64,000 bases of DNA from Latrodectus hesperus (Eukaryota; Arthropoda; Arachnida; Araneae; Theridiidae), in NCBI GenBank assembly GCA_037975125.1, contig CM075850.1, forward strand, positions 74,071,890 to 74,135,889. The letters are read 5' to 3'. Shown here in pieces: positions 14,001 to 25,135 of the stretch. How positions within the stretch are numbered: position 1 is the stretch's first letter; each line of letters begins with the position of its first letter. Position numbers and translations under genes: made by a program. The notes beneath the pieces are model-generated. The model made no database searches and was not told the origin of the DNA. It saw only the letters and a list, made by a program, of their open reading frames with translations.

Positions 14001-17000
14001 TAAAAAAATTCTCTTTGTAATACCTGCATCCAGTCGCTCATATGGATGCTGTCCACAAACCCATGAACGATTATTTTGGTGGGGAGACTTGGGTCAAAAT
14101 CGGACTCCCGTAACAGCTTCTTGTCCCCGGGCACCAGGGCCTTGTGCTTGTCCGGGTGGATCCTGGAGTAGTACATGAAACTGGTGAAGTTCCTGCCGGC
14201 ACCCACACATTGCAGTCTAGCAGGAATACTTGAAAGCACATCGCCCATGAAAGCAGAGGCTAGAAAAGAAAAACACAGCATTTGTAATTATCTGTAAATT
14301 ATTTTAGTAAACGATTTAAGACAGAATATCCCTTACAAGTACGTAAAGTACAATATATGCTCTTTTTTACGAACCTTTAATTTACGAACATTCATTTTAC
14401 GAACTATTGGCTAGTCCTATAGACGATAATGATAAATTTAATTCCCATTCATTAACTAAATTTTTGAATTTTTTTTTTACGAGCTCACTTTTATGCAATT
14501 TTTCGTTTGCTTTTATTATTTATCATCTCATGTTTTATTCCTTTTCTATGGTTGAAAAGCTTAGATTGACGTTATTATTGGGAAATCTGAATTGTAGATA
14601 ATTGCAACGTTAAGTGTAATGAATAATTATAATCGTAATTTTTAACAAAACTTGTTTAGTAAATCCAAAAACTTTATTTACAATATAATTTCAAGAATAC
14701 AATTAACCTAACTACAAATGTGATTTTGATCTTTATTTTAAACTAATCCATATAATTTCTACATAAACACATCAGTATAAAGAAACTGTAAATGCTCTGC
14801 AGTGTTTTAGAAATTTATTGAAATCTGTGCTATATTTTTTTAATAATTTTCAAAACTTTCTGTCTGTATTGTTCTAGTATTAATAGAATGAAATCATTTT
14901 GGTATAAGAATAGCAATATTTTTAATCACATAGAATATTTATTCCATGAAATAAGCATGTGCAATTATGTTTATATTTCGTTTTTATTATTTTCAGTAAA
15001 TTTAAGTATTATTTTATTTAAAAAAATATTTTTTTTCGTATATTATACCACGCATTACAGTTTTTATTTGCGTTCAGTAGTAAGAAAACGCTTTATTAAT
15101 TTTTTGGCAATTTCACGTGCATATGTATATGAAATAGAATTGAGTGTTTTAGGATTCATCTCAATTAATTGCAATGCTAAATATTGGTCACAAGAGTTAC
15201 ATCAATTTAAAATTAAGACTTTTTGCCTTAAATAAAACTTTGAATTCTAATTTAAAGAATTATATTTTTAATGTAAAGCAAAATTTTAAAAAAATTTTTC
15301 TAATATAATTGCTAATTAAAATCAAGCTTTGTATATTTTAGTTAATGGTCACACTAATGTAACTTCCCCTTTTTTCTCTATAGACATTATACTTATTACC
15401 TTTTAGATTAACGTAAGCACATGTTATATGTAGTATATTTTTTCTTAAATTTTCAGATTGGGATTTATGTGTGTTATTAATAACAATTAAAAATTATTTG
15501 GATATAAAATTTTAAAAAAAATCAATGTTAATATTCTCTGACTATAACAAATTTATTCGAAGATATAAGTATTGTAGAGCCCCATTATTTAATTTTTAAA
15601 TTAAATTTCAACTAAATTAACATTTGTGCTCCTAATAAATTATCACAAAATTTCTTCAAATGTTATTCTCATTTTAATTTGAGAACGTTTTAAATATTTT
15701 ATATCACGAGATTAGTAGTTTATAATAACCATTTGTTTGTTTTTTTATCTTTTTTCTGTATTCTTATTAATAGAATTTAAAATAAGGCAAACTCTTACAT
15801 TCAGTCAATTTTGGTTTAACTTCATTTCTAGTTACAAAGTGGTCGGTAAAAGTTGACTTCCTTTTCCATAATGTAGTGATTAATATGAAGTACAAAATTA
15901 TTCAGTACTATAGTTTCATCCTTACAAAAAATACAAAAGTAAAAAAAAAAATCAATCGAAAATTTTTAAGTTCCTAGTTTTATTAACACACAGCATCAAA
16001 ATTTTTATTTAACTGTATCCAAAAGGGAAATGGATAACATGTATTTTTAGAAAGAAAACGATATCAGTTCTTATATCGTTATTCTTACTCCAACAAATGC
16101 ATTGATATTAATAGGTGTAACACAGTTTCTTGGTTTATCATGACTCAAGAGTAGTTTTACACTCAATTTTAGATGACGTAATAACAGAAACAAGGAAAAG
16201 CTTCCTGAAACTGCGGGCTTAAGTAATTTGGGGTAATGGCAGATAAGGGTGGTAATAATAACACACAGCTAATTATCTCTCTCTCTCTCTCTTCTCAGTT
16301 GGATTATTTTTCTTCTAATGTGAAAATTAAAAGATTTTGCACGAATTGCATTAGATAAATACCCACTTTTTCTATTTAGTATATACCGAAAAAAGATAAA
16401 TATTTCATATTAGTTAAAATATACAAAATAGATATACGTAAAAGTTCTAATGAAATATGAATTGCCTATATAATACAGAATGCAAACCGTAAATCCGGCC
16501 AGTAAAGTCAATGCTTAAAATAAAATGTATTAAATTTGATTCCTCCATACTTCACTGTAGATGCTAAAAGTGCCCCTCCACCCACATTACCACATAGGCG
16601 AGCATGCTTGAGAATGTTTATATATACTCTTGTTAGTTCTTGTGTTGTGATGCAATTGATGATATCCTGACCTTAAGTTCTTCACAATTGTGTGAGGATT
16701 TATTTCGTATAATCTTTCCTTTGACAGTCCCCACAAGTAAAAGTCACAAATGGACAGATCAAGTGACCGAGACTACAAGCCTTTGCTGATCGTCTTCACC
16801 TCGAAAACTCCTCATGCACACAGGACAATCGCGATCTGATATGTGGCATGTTACATCATCTCTACCTTCATATACACAACTTGCTAAATATGCTCTGCTC
16901 ATATATTAATTTTCAAAAGTTAAGATGATTTGGTACTCAAGAAATTTTATGAATTTCTGTAGTTACTTAAAAAAAGTTTGAAGCTGATATTGATTTTAGT

Positions 17001-20000
17001 AGAACATATATAAGTACAAACTGAGTATAAACTCAGGTATGTTGGTTTGCTCGTCGATCAACGATCAGTTTTTAGCACATGGAACTAATGAGACCAAAAC
17101 CTCTGCAGTTTAAAATTGATTTCAAACCTTTATAAACACCCAAGTCTTGGTGGGAATAGAATCAATTAGCTCTATTGTACCTAAGGCTATAGAAATAAAA
17201 TTCCATTACCGTGGTTGATTCCGTTTGGTTGACTCTCAGCAGCCACTATTTGCAATAGGACTAGTTCCCGTTTCTGTGACAAATGTTCAAAAATTGTAAG
17301 AATCGCCCTAAGTTCTCAATTGCAATTTGAAAGGTTGGCAATTTAATATCTAAAAAATCCTTCTCAGATATGTCAAGAACTTCCGAATAAGTTTCATGTA
17401 TTTGAAGAAAACCATTTGTGTGTTAAGTGTTAAAGTGACGAACTTAAGCAAAATGGTACAAAATGTGCTTAAAATGCTTACAGGTTGCCAAAAATTTCAA
17501 CTGTTTTCAATCTGTTGACATTACTTTAGAAAAACAATACCTGATTTATCTGCTGACTTGTGATGAAAAATGGATCTAATTCATTATCTACAATCATACA
17601 TCATTGACTGCCACGAACAGATTCAGTTTTCGAGATCGCAAAAGTTCCATTCACCGCCAAAAATTCAATTCACACATCTGCTAACAATGTCTAATCCGAA
17701 TTCTTTCCGCATGGTGAGACTATTAAATTGTGTGGACGCCAGGAACTTTTCTGTACTTGACTCCAATAGACTAATATTAGCTTCAATTAAATGAATTTAC
17801 AAAATTTCTTTTATTAAAAATATTCAGAGCTGGTAAACTAGAAATAATTTAGTTCTTTGAGGGGTATTGCAAAATTATACACCTCAAATGTCTCCGAGTG
17901 GAATCACTTCCTTATAATAGGAGCTTTCTATCACATGATCCGAAATCATGACAATCATTCATTGAGACTATTCGACAATGTTCTTTCAACCAAACTATCA
18001 ATTGCCTAATTTTTGACTGGACAACCAACTATTTTATCGAAATACTATACATATATGTACTACATTACATTATTTATGGATTACATTAGGCCGAGAGAAA
18101 TAGCTACCACATATAACTTCGATGGGCTTTCATTTTACAATGTCAATTTGGGTCTTGAAATTCTAATTTTAAAAAATTACACTTTCCTTTTTGCTTAAAT
18201 ATTTATAAAAAAGGCATTGTAAAGTCTCAACATTCATTCTTTAAATAAGTTTTGTAAAATAAAGTTTAAAATGGGAATGAAATTGAATATACAATACTAT
18301 TCAAAATTCGAATCTTACTATGATCCAGAGATCCCATCGAGTAGAAATCGATTTATTTAACATTATATTGTGTGTTTCTTTTTATTCTCTGGGACTTCAG
18401 CCAGGACTTAAGGTTCAAAATATATTTCAAATCTAGATAGGTCCAATATGGGAATCGAATCTATGAACTATCAAACTGAAGGCCAATTTCTAGCCAACTG
18501 ATAGCTCGGCTGAGTAGAAACCTGTAATCGTAAGTTTAAGAAAAAAAAGTCACATAAATTTTATATATAAACAATTGTTTTTCCGTGTATAATGTCGTAA
18601 ATAATATGTTTTACTTAACAGAATCTTAAAAGGCATACGATTTTTTAACACTTCTGCAATATGCAAAATTTTTAAAAATTTTAATGAAAAATTCGAATAG
18701 AATATTTCGAATGGTTGTTGTAATATACAACAGTTTCAGTACTTATCAAAATTTTAATAGATTTATGCTGAAAATATTTAATTATTGTGCGAGTTGAGCA
18801 CATGAATCAATTCATTTCGTTTTATTTCGAGGTATACTTTAACATTTCACATGGTTAGTTAAAGAAAATTAAATTGCTTTATAAAAGCAAAGAAAGCTAC
18901 AATTTACAAACACCAACCGATTTGTTCTAATTGGCGAATTATTTTGGTCAATAAAATTTCGCCAAAGATGTGTATTGCAACCCTAAATGCTTTCAATCAG
19001 TCAAGGGCGATAAGGATATAAGTGTGTTTTTACCCTTCTTTTAATAACTTTTTTCTTTTTTCTGCTAATAACATCTCAAAAAAAGTTGTTTGTATTTTGA
19101 AATATTACTAAAACGCTAGAGAAAATATCCTAGAACAATCCTTTAAAACAATGTGAATATTATGGGTTTCTCCTGATGCTCTTTTTTATTTTCTCTTGAG
19201 AATTACACTTGTACATATTTCTTTTGTTCTGATGTGGAAACAATTTTTAAAAACATAACACAAAAATGTAATTTTTATCCTTAACACGCAAGTTAAGAGC
19301 TACAGTATTGTTAAATCACGCTTTAAATATTGTTTTTGTAGGATAAAACTGTGGTTGTGGGCCCTCGAAAGCAAAAAAAAAATATTTGAATAATATACTT
19401 TTATGTAGCTGAAATATAATACTAGCTAATTTTAAATGTCTTAGAAAAATTTAATTAATATTTGTTAATTTGACATTGAAATTCTGTTTAGATGTGACTA
19501 AAAATAACGAAAAGAAAAGTTTAAAACAGAATAAAATTCAGCATATTTTAATAGTTTTTCTAATTTTATTATAAATATATAGTTAGATAACGTAGCAATA
19601 TTTTTTATTCATTTTTTTCGCACTTTTCTTACTGTATTATTTTAATATATTACAGTTTTCCTTCAAAAAATATTTTACACGGTTAGTTTTAACAAATTCC
19701 TAAGTAAAGAATCGTTTTCACATATGAATCTGCTTAATAGGCAGAAAATATTTACCATTCAAAGTAAAGGCTTCTACCTCTAATGATTGTAGCAATTACT
19801 ATATTTTTTTATAAAATGGATGAAAATAAAAGATTACCGAAAAAAAACTTTGTTTGGTTTGGTTTGTTTGTCGCTTAACGATCATTTTTTGCACACCAGA
19901 TTTAATTAGACTGGACTTACGGTTTAAATATTCAAACCCAATGCGGGATTTGAATCTACAAACTGTCGAATCGAAATCATGAGAGAGAAAAAAAACCCGT

Positions 20001-22430
20001 CGCGTTAATGTTAAAAAGTTAAATTTGAACAAAGTGGCTTATCTACTCTAATTTCAGTGTTTAGAATGCATTTAAAACAAATATTCCAATGTAATTTGAA
20101 AAATGTAGAAGCGCATGGGAAATGACGAAAATATTACCAGCAATACAAATATTCCAAAATTATATCCCGAAATTAGGAAATTATACCATAAAATGTTCGT
20201 ACCAAGCTTGAAGGGTTGGGACTAACAAAATTTAAATTCTAAATGAATTTAAGATAATCATAAATTTGAATAATGAAGAATTTGATTTTGTAAGTTTCAC
20301 ATGAAGTATTGTTTGTTGTAATAATTTTCATCGAATAAAAGATTCCAGTATTATTCATTTCACATGATTATATCATGCATATAGACTACACTTAAGATAA
20401 CTCTGAAAAATAAATACATTTTTCAACGTTTTCCAGGTATGTTTTTGCCATGTTTTCATTTTATGGAATTTTTATCACTCATCTGCCAAATAAGAGGGGA
20501 GTCAATATACTGTGATTTTCAGCAAGGCCGCTCCCAAGCAAACTCAGTTCAACATGTCTATGTAGTCTTTAATTTTTTAAGTCATTTGTTTATTGCGCAA
20601 CGGTCATTTTTTGTGCACACGAGGGATAATTTGATCGGGATTTACTGTTTAAAGGTAATTCCGAACTACTACAAACATCCATACCCAAAGTGAGGTTGGT
20701 TGGTTTGGTTTGGTTTGTTTGTCGCTCAACGGTCATTTTTTGCACACGAGGGCTAATTAGACCGGGACTTACGGCTTAAAGTGGATTCCGAACCACTACA
20801 AACATCCATGCCCAGGTGGGATTCGAACCCACTAACTGTTGAATCGAAGGCAAGAACGCTAACCATTCGGCTACCAGCTCAGCAAATGGATTACGGGTAT
20901 TTAAAATTGTGTTGTTGCAAATCCCAGATGGTCCAATTCCAATACTAGATTTAAACAACAGCCAATTTAAAATTGTTTCTCATGGGACTTACAAGGATTA
21001 CAATACCGTAATTCCCAATATTTATAAAACTAATTATATCAAACTTTTCAATGGCAAGATTGAAAACCCTATCAAACGATACTTCAACTTGATCCTGGTA
21101 AATGTTCAAAGTGAATTCATTTAAAATATATTTACATAACTGTAGGATATTAAATATTAAGATATTAAATAATAAGAAATATTAACAACAAAAAATTCAA
21201 GCTTTCGAGTACACCCTCAGATAAACTTTCTTTATTTCGCAGCGTCTACTATACACCACGAGAGAGCTGCGGTTATTTTAAATACCAATTTAGTTTTTCT
21301 AATATGAAGTAAATCATATGCAAGATTAAAATAGTAAAAGCATGTAATCTTTAAATTGAGAACTGAATAGAACATTTTCAAAAAAATATTTTTGAACTTC
21401 ATTACATCACTTTAGAAACACAAGATATAAGATTTTTAACATTTTATTCTTTTCTTATTGCGCATTTTAAATATAGGATGTACTCTTCAAAATTTTTATT
21501 TCCCTTAATATAAGCATTTTCAAAACTTCTCATTAGCTATATTTTATTAATAAAAAAGCTAAGCTTACTATTAGTTTCCTCAAATAAATTAAAAATTTCT
21601 AGTAATCAGTAATTACTGATCAATAATAAATCAACCAAAAAATTAGTTTACACAAGAATATTATCTAACATTTCAAAAGTTTTCTTTGATATTGCTATTT
21701 CTTTATTAATTTAAAAGTTTTACGAAAAATATGTAGAAAATTTAGTAGTATAAACTTATTATACTGTATTAAAATTTGCACCATTAGAAACATGTAAGTA
21801 CCTAACTTTTTAATTTATTTAGTTTGCACATAATAAGATGGTACAAGTTAAAAATAAAATGCCGTAGTTTAATCTTATAAAACATCGATTTTTCTCATTC
21901 TAAACTATTTATGATTTTGAAAACATTAAATTTTTTTTATTCGACGATTTGATTAAATGGTATACAATTTAAAAAAAATTGAACAAGCTTCAAAATTGCT
22001 TAGATATAAAAGATTATTTCATCAATTACTCTTGAAAGTGAATATTTATAAAATTATATAAAAAAAGTTTTAAAATATTTTATTATTTAGCAAAAAAACT
22101 GCTAAAATAAATAACATTAATAATTAATATTTCGCAATTTAAAAAACAATTCTTTTTTACACATTCTAAATTCATCATTCTCACAATCTGTCAAAGCATT
22201 TTTATCCATTCACTTTTACATTAAGCGAAATTTAATTCAAATATTTTTAGTTGAAAAACAGTAGGGAAAAATATGAAAACATTCGAATTCAGACAGGAAA
22301 TAAATTTTATTTTAAAAAGGTTCACTTTCTACTTACCGAATATTTTTTTCAGTTTTTTAGATGAACATTGATCAATACAAATCGAATTCCAAACGATAAC
22401 AATAAAAATCGCTTTCACTAGCATGCGCAT
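1947..22430 (-). CDS. Pancreatic-lipase-family secreted lipase, 5' part (6 exons, C-terminus outside window)
   Basis: Joining exons 22337..22430, 14024..14259, 11551..11697, 7653..7761, 6673..6789 and 1947..2063 (complement) gives about 273 codons in one frame. Residues 1-22 are a signal peptide (basic start, then a hydrophobic run). The oxyanion-hole motif HGFVD is at residues 97-101, the nucleophile elbow GHSLG at 173-177 (Ser175) and the catalytic acid in GLDP at Asp198. The family-typical strings VDVIHTD and GHIDFFPNGG follow. Family members use a Ser-Asp-His triad to cleave ester bonds of triacylglycerols or phospholipids outside the cell. The His exon and any C-terminal PLAT domain are not in the window; they should lie to the left. 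Substrate is unknown, since the lid is only partly covered. Introns run from about 0.9 to 8 kb and are full of repeats. Family assignment is firm; exon 6's 3' end is the weakest boundary. Confidence 0.9.
2611..2790 (+). repeat. tRNA-derived SINE (family D), copy 1
   Basis: It opens with a tRNA-like head, CCTGGTTGGTTAGAGC (A-box like). The B-box region is degenerate. The same head recurs about 330 bases downstream in the same orientation, which marks it as a repeat rather than a tRNA gene. Confidence 0.45.
2936..3230 (+). repeat. tRNA-derived SINE (family D), copy 2
   Basis: The head GCCTGGTTAGTTAAAGCG and B-box-like TTTCGAATCCC are followed by a GC-richer body (CAAGCCAAGGATTGG and so on). 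The head matches the copy at 2611. No folded acceptor stem is seen, so it is not a functional tRNA. Confidence 0.5.
3241..3617 (-). repeat. GC-rich interspersed repeat, unclassified
   Basis: A sharply bounded block of much higher GC than its flanks. It contains GGAGCTCCAGTGGCTCAG near 3267 and a related GGAGCTCC near 3382, and ends in a short ATGT run. A minus-strand frame of 68 codons (3413..3619) is probably chance within it. No family recognised. Confidence 0.4.
3630..5050. other. AT-rich intron sequence
   Basis: Part of lipase intron 5. I see no exon, repeat head or RNA gene here. Confidence 0.5.
5058..5130. repeat. Imperfect inverted repeat (hairpin)
   Basis: Arms 5071..5085 and 5103..5117 are complementary over 15 bp with one mismatch (CATTCACAGAT against ATCTGTGAATG). 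Outer AT-rich segments continue the pairing with a small indel. The loop is 17 bases. It abuts a degenerate SINE. Confidence 0.6.
5144..5231 (-). repeat. SINE family A, degenerate copy
   Basis: Head-proximal part only: GAGAATCGAATCCACGAGCT and the following GCAGAGCTATGACCATTC match the tRNA-like head of family A. Confidence 0.45.
6091..6260 (-). repeat. SINE family A copy
   Basis: On the plus strand it reads as the reverse complement of the family: TTTGATTTGG tail, GGTCATTTTTTGCA, TTTAAAGTGGATT, AACATCCATC, GTGGGATTCGAA. Diverged. Confidence 0.7.
6673..6789 (-). CDS. Lipase exon 5: catalytic aspartate and VDVIHTD
   Basis: The acceptor TTTGTAAAG is followed by phase-1 sequence giving GLDPPGPRF (catalytic acid Asp198), then DAGDAKFVDVIHTDAGT, the strand and loop after the acid residue in pancreatic lipases. 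It ends FLE plus one base at the donor GTAATT. The length of 117 bases keeps phase 1. Confidence 0.9.
7046..7203 (-). repeat. SINE family A copy
   Basis: A well-preserved copy: GTCGCTCAACGGTCATT, ACGAGGGCTAATTAGACC, AACATCCATGCCCAAGG, GGATTCGAACCCACGAAC (reverse complement of a tRNA B box). The head is cut after GAAGGCAAGAGCC. Confidence 0.8.
7653..7761 (-). CDS. Lipase exon 4: nucleophile elbow GHSLG
   Basis: The acceptor is GGCATCAG. The exon encodes residues 160-195 plus one base. HFHLIGHSLGCHIAG contains the GxSxG nucleophile motif, with Ser175 as the predicted catalytic serine. It ends GRIS before the donor GTAAGTC. In this family the split codon continues into GLDP, and it does so here with exon 5. 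Confidence 0.92.
8461..8712 (-). repeat. tRNA-derived SINE family B copy
   Basis: The reverse complement begins with a tRNA-like head with the B box AGGTTCGATC and carries the block GAACTAAACACTGGG, then GCTGATCACCTAACCGGG. Both blocks recur at 29012..29250 in the opposite orientation. Confidence 0.75.
8720..10290. other. AT-rich intron sequence
   Basis: Lipase intron 3. A slightly GC-richer patch near 9480-9620 may be an old repeat, but I cannot identify it. No exon is supported. Confidence 0.45.
10291..10386 (-). repeat. SINE family A, degenerate copy
   Basis: Weak match: TTTAAAGTAG, ATTATAAACATCC and TGAGTTGAATTTG line up with the family middle and B-box side. Confidence 0.4.
11551..11697 (-). 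CDS. Lipase exon 3: YNVILVDW segment
   Basis: A polypyrimidine acceptor (TTTCCTAG) is followed by 49 in-phase codons (residues 111-159), then a donor GTAAGTATTG. The string YNVILVDWG and the following PYAQAIVNS match the strand and helix that precede the nucleophile elbow in pancreatic-type lipases. The length is an exact multiple of three. Confidence 0.88.
12260..12640 (-). mobile_element. Decayed Tc1-like transposase, middle part
   Basis: On the minus strand, FVNEYVHKSPDF and KKNMFSDERRF followed by KLVAWCKR match the segment around the second catalytic Asp of Tc1 transposases (usual FSDES-F and YVWRK). The two parts join only by ignoring an in-frame stop. Located in lipase intron 2. Confidence 0.5.
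12700..13980. other. AT-rich intron sequence
   Basis: Lipase intron 2. Nothing recognisable was seen. Confidence 0.45.
14024..14259 (-). CDS. Lipase exon 2: N-terminal domain with oxyanion-hole motif
   Basis: The acceptor is a pyrimidine run ending in CTAG at 14261..14260. The exon supplies residues 32-110: a Cys-containing segment, the string FMYYSRIHPDKHK, then PTKIIVHGFVD, the conserved beta strand and oxyanion-hole loop of pancreatic lipases. It ends SDWMQ at a donor reading GTATTA. Its 236 bases restore phase 0, as the next exon requires. Confidence 0.85.
14300..16250. other. AT-rich intron sequence
   Basis: Lipase intron 1. A plus-strand frame of 115 codons (14888..15235) is rich in Phe, Ile, Tyr and Ser, as expected of translated AT-rich DNA. 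I do not call it a gene. Confidence 0.45.
16276..16292. repeat. (TC)n microsatellite
   Basis: About eight TC units, directly visible. Confidence 0.9.
16560..16870 (-). mobile_element. Decayed DDE (Tc1/mariner-type) transposase C-terminus
   Basis: On the minus strand, SLDLSICDFYLWGLSKERLY matches the SPDLxxCDFxLWGxLK block with the third catalytic acid. In a shifted frame ELTRVYINILKHARLC and a Gly-rich end follow, as at the C-terminus of such transposases. A stop lies just before the block. Confidence 0.6.
17041..17192 (-). repeat. SINE family A copy, degenerate
   Basis: GGTTTGCTCGTCGATCAACG, AACTAATGAGACC, TATAAACACCCAAGTC and GTGGGAATAGAATC align in order with the family. Confidence 0.55.
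17380..17800 (+). mobile_element. Decayed mariner transposase
   Basis: On the plus strand, ACTTGTGATGAAAAATGGATC (17555-17575) encodes TCDEKWI, the signature around the second catalytic Asp of mariner transposases. A stop follows at once. Further pieces, such as LLNCVDARNFSVLDSNR near 17715-17770, fit the following region loosely. Broken by stops and shifts. Confidence 0.55.
18390..18511 (-). repeat. SINE family A copy, degenerate
   Basis: GGACTTAAGGTTCAAAATAT, ATGGGAATCGAATCTATGAA and the end TGATAGCTCGGC match the family head side. Confidence 0.55.
19851..19982 (-). repeat. SINE family A copy
   Basis: TTTGGTTTGTTTGTCGCTTA, ATCATTTTTTGCACACCAG, GACTTACGGTTTAAA and TGCGGGATTTGAATC. A middle section has been deleted. 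Confidence 0.7.
20586..20697 (-). repeat. SINE family A copy, truncated
   Basis: The tail two-thirds only: GCGCAACGGTCATTTTTTG, CACGAGGGATAATTTGATC, ACAAACATCCATACCC. It runs straight into the next copy, whose GGTTTGG tail begins at its end. Confidence 0.75.
20698..20883 (-). repeat. SINE family A, near full-length copy
   Basis: The best copy in the window. The reverse complement begins GCTGAGCTGGTAGCCGAATG (A-box like), continues to GTTAGTGGGTTCGAATCCCA (B box), then TGTTTGTAGTGGTTCGG, GGTCTAATTAGCCCTCGTG and GCGACAAACAAACC, ending in a CCAAA-rich tail. This layout is that of a tRNA-derived SINE transcribed by RNA polymerase III. Confidence 0.85.
20890..22330. other. AT-rich intron sequence
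   Basis: First part of lipase intron 1. No exon or repeat recognised. Confidence 0.45.
22337..22430 (-). CDS. Lipase exon 1: start codon and signal peptide
   Basis: The ATG at 22430..22428 opens 31 codons plus one base: Met-Arg-Met, then a hydrophobic stretch with Ile/Val/Trp (residues 4-19), then Cys-Ser-Ser-Lys-Lys. This is a typical secretory signal. The exon ends at a strong donor, GTAAGTA (22336 downward). A second in-frame Met lies two codons downstream, so initiation could be at either. The exon leaves phase 1, which matches the first two bases of the exon at 14259. Confidence 0.82.
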
Positions 22431-22660
22431 TATCGCGACTTGACTATACGGGCTTTATTGCTCATCAGAACTTTTCCCTTTTTTGCAGACCCTTCCCAGA
22501 TTTCACGACCCAGTTCCATATTATTTGTACTCATCACCCCTCATCCTCTGACCTCTGCACTTTTTTCTGACACCTGCCGCCTGTCACGTTGGTTTCCCCT
22601 TTTTTTTTTCCTTCGCATCCTTTCTAGTTATCAGCACTTTGGATTATGATTATTTTTCGC
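22431..22660 (-). promoter_or_regulatory. Probable 5' UTR and promoter of the lipase gene
   Basis: The 230 bases upstream of the lipase start codon are clearly less AT-rich than their surroundings and have no repeat signature, as expected for a 5' UTR and core promoter. I see no clean TATA box or initiator, so the transcription start is not placed. Confidence 0.35.
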
Positions 22661-23191
22661 CCAATTCATTAAAGCACTTGCTTGTTTTTGATTTACAAAA
22701 ATAGCAACCAATTCAAACATGAATGAATTTGTAGGGAAAAGCTATTGACACTTTATCAGTTATTTCGCTCAATAATTTTTCTAAACCTAATTTTCTTCCG
22801 CGTGTGTTGTAGAATTACAATAAATAAACAGCGCTATTGATGCCATCGTGATACGAAAAAAATTTAATTTCTATAATTCTAGAACAGAAATTTTATTAAA
22901 AAGTAATTCATATAAAACTGATCATTTACGTTTTATTAATTTTATATAAAATTGATAATTTAAATTTCAGTAAATTGAGAAAAAAGATAATATATATATA
23001 TATATCATAAAAAATTTAAACCGGTTTAGTTTTTGCTCTGCTGTCACTTTCTGTAGAATAATTTGAATGAGGTATTTACGAAATAAAATGGAATTTCGGA
23101 CCTACAGATATCCTCTTTCTAAGTGGGAAAAGAATCTAAGACTATTGAAGTGTCTGAGTAATATTAACTAGATTGGTAGAATGACACACTT

Positions 23192-23303
23192 CGATCACTT
23201 TTTGCAAATGATTACTAATGAGACCGAAACCTATAGCTTTAATTGGATTTTGAATCATTACGAACATAATGCTGAAAGTAGGAATCGAACCAATGAACTG
23301 TAG
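23192..23303 (-). repeat. SINE family A copy, degenerate
   Basis: ATCACTTTTTGCA, ACTAATGAGACCGAAACC, TTGGATTTTGAATCATTACG and TAGGAATCGAACC match the family in order. Confidence 0.5.
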
Positions 23304-23400
23304 CTAATAGTTTGACTTCAAATAAATGAAATAATGAGTCGAATCATACAATGATATTACCCACACAATCAACTGTACCAATAAAAATTATTTTAATCAA

Positions 23401-23503
<103 letters not shown>

Positions 23504-23652
23504 TTGCTCTATAATTTCAATAAAACTTTAGAATTATAAAATTAACATTTGTCATTTTTCTGTTTTTATTCAGTTTGTTATACATTACACTACTTAATAA
23601 CTAATCGCATAAAAAACTAGAAAATCAAAAATTTAATTTCTTTACTGTAGTA

Positions 23653-23725
23653 AATTTGATTTGATTTACAGATTTTTTGTCATTTTATGCACAGGACTAA
23701 TTATACCAGAGTCGAAAATTTAAAG
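23653..23725 (-). repeat. SINE family A fragment
   Basis: TTGATTTGATTT, TTTTTTGTCATTTTATGCAC and GGACTAATTATACC match the tail half. Confidence 0.4.
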
Positions 23726-24032
23726 AATACTGTGAGCCATAGCAAAATTCATAACCGAAATTTAAGTTAACCCGTGATGACTTCGTCGCTCCATTGCAAG
23801 CTCTACTATGATACTTTTGTTCGGCAAGGTATAATACGTTACCAGTTATCTTCCAAAGAAATGAAATGCAATTTTTGTTAAAAATTATAAGCAAGGTTCA
23901 CTTAATTTTTATACTTAATTTTCATTTTAATTCTATTAATTTTTATTTTATAACACGACTTAGGTCATATAAAAATTTTAAAATTTTCCTAACTGAAAAA
24001 TCTGAAGTTTATAAATTTTAAAAGTTAGATTC

Positions 24033-24163
24033 ATTTCACTCAGCAGACTTTTTTTCTCACAGGAGGGCTAATTCAACACATACAACCACTATATTCATCT
24101 AAACCCGAGATGGGAATCAAACCCATGAATTGTTGAATCGAAGCCAAACTTCGACTGACAGCT
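24033..24163 (-). repeat. SINE family A copy, degenerate
   Basis: CACAGGAGGGCTAATTCA, GATGGGAATCAAACCCATGA and TTGTTGAATCGAAGCC match the family. Confidence 0.55.
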
Positions 24164-24327
24164 CTGATTTAAATTTTAGGAGATAAATTTATAAAGTTAA
24201 AAAAATACAAACGTCTCTGAATATTCAAAAAATGATTCTTGCAATAAAACCCGTTTTCAAATATTCACTGAAAACTTTCTTTTAAATTACATGATTAAAA
24301 AATTTATCGCTCTTGTTAAATTTCAAT

Positions 24328-24486
24328 TTGGTTTGTCACCTCTATGGACACTTTTGCTCGCGACCGGCATCTGCTGCTTAAAGTGCATCCGAATATTTAC
24401 AAACATCAATAATGGATATGAGAATCGAACTCACGAGTTGTTGAACTGAAGGCCATAACACCTAACCATATCTCCAACACGTCGCC
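24328..24486 (-). repeat. SINE family A copy, degenerate
   Basis: TTTGGTTTGTCACC, GCTTAAAGTGCATCCGAA, TTTACAAACATCAATAATGG and GAGAATCGAACTCACGAGT match the family. The head end CTAACCATATC is present. Confidence 0.6.
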
Positions 24487-25135
24487 CTACCTTCAGAAAT
24501 ATCATATCGATTAATATTATATCTAGTTGATTTAGTTGGTTAGGCTTTGTGTTTGCAAAATCCTTTTTAGGGCAGGTGGCGCTCTATTTCACGTGCGGGT
24601 TTGGATTCATATATACAAAAATTTGAGCATCTGGATTCAAAAAAGATAAATCTAATCACTTATAAATTTCGTGACTAAAGAAAAAAAGAGTTTAAACACT
24701 CTTGTTTTTTAAGCCAAATTTTGGATACTTTTTGAAAAAAAAAAGGAATTTTAATGAGGCCTAAGTTTAAAAAATTGTTGTAAATATTGCAGTCAATTAG
24801 TATTTACATTTGTAATTTGTGCAGATTATTTTACATTGTATTGTGATAATAAAATAAATACTATTCAAAAGAGAATAAAAGCAAATTTATCAATAAAACA
24901 TTAATTATAATTACACATATTATCATTTTATAATTATTATATCTTATCCTTTCAAATTGAGTTATTTTGAAATGCACTGTTTTTAAATTTAGAAAGTAAT
25001 TTTTTAATTTTATGTTTAAACCAAACACCTTTAATTCAGTAGTATCTAGTACTACACCTTTAAACAAAAACGAGTCAATTTCTCAAATTTGTAATGCAAT
25101 TTAATGGCCATTAAAACTGTTATACTATGAAGATC

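Noticed and set aside
13981..14178. 65-codon plus-strand frame
   Set aside because: Antisense shadow of lipase exon 2.
14888..15235. 115-codon plus-strand frame
   Set aside because: The composition is that of random AT-rich DNA, no motif is seen, and it lies inside a lipase intron on the opposite strand.
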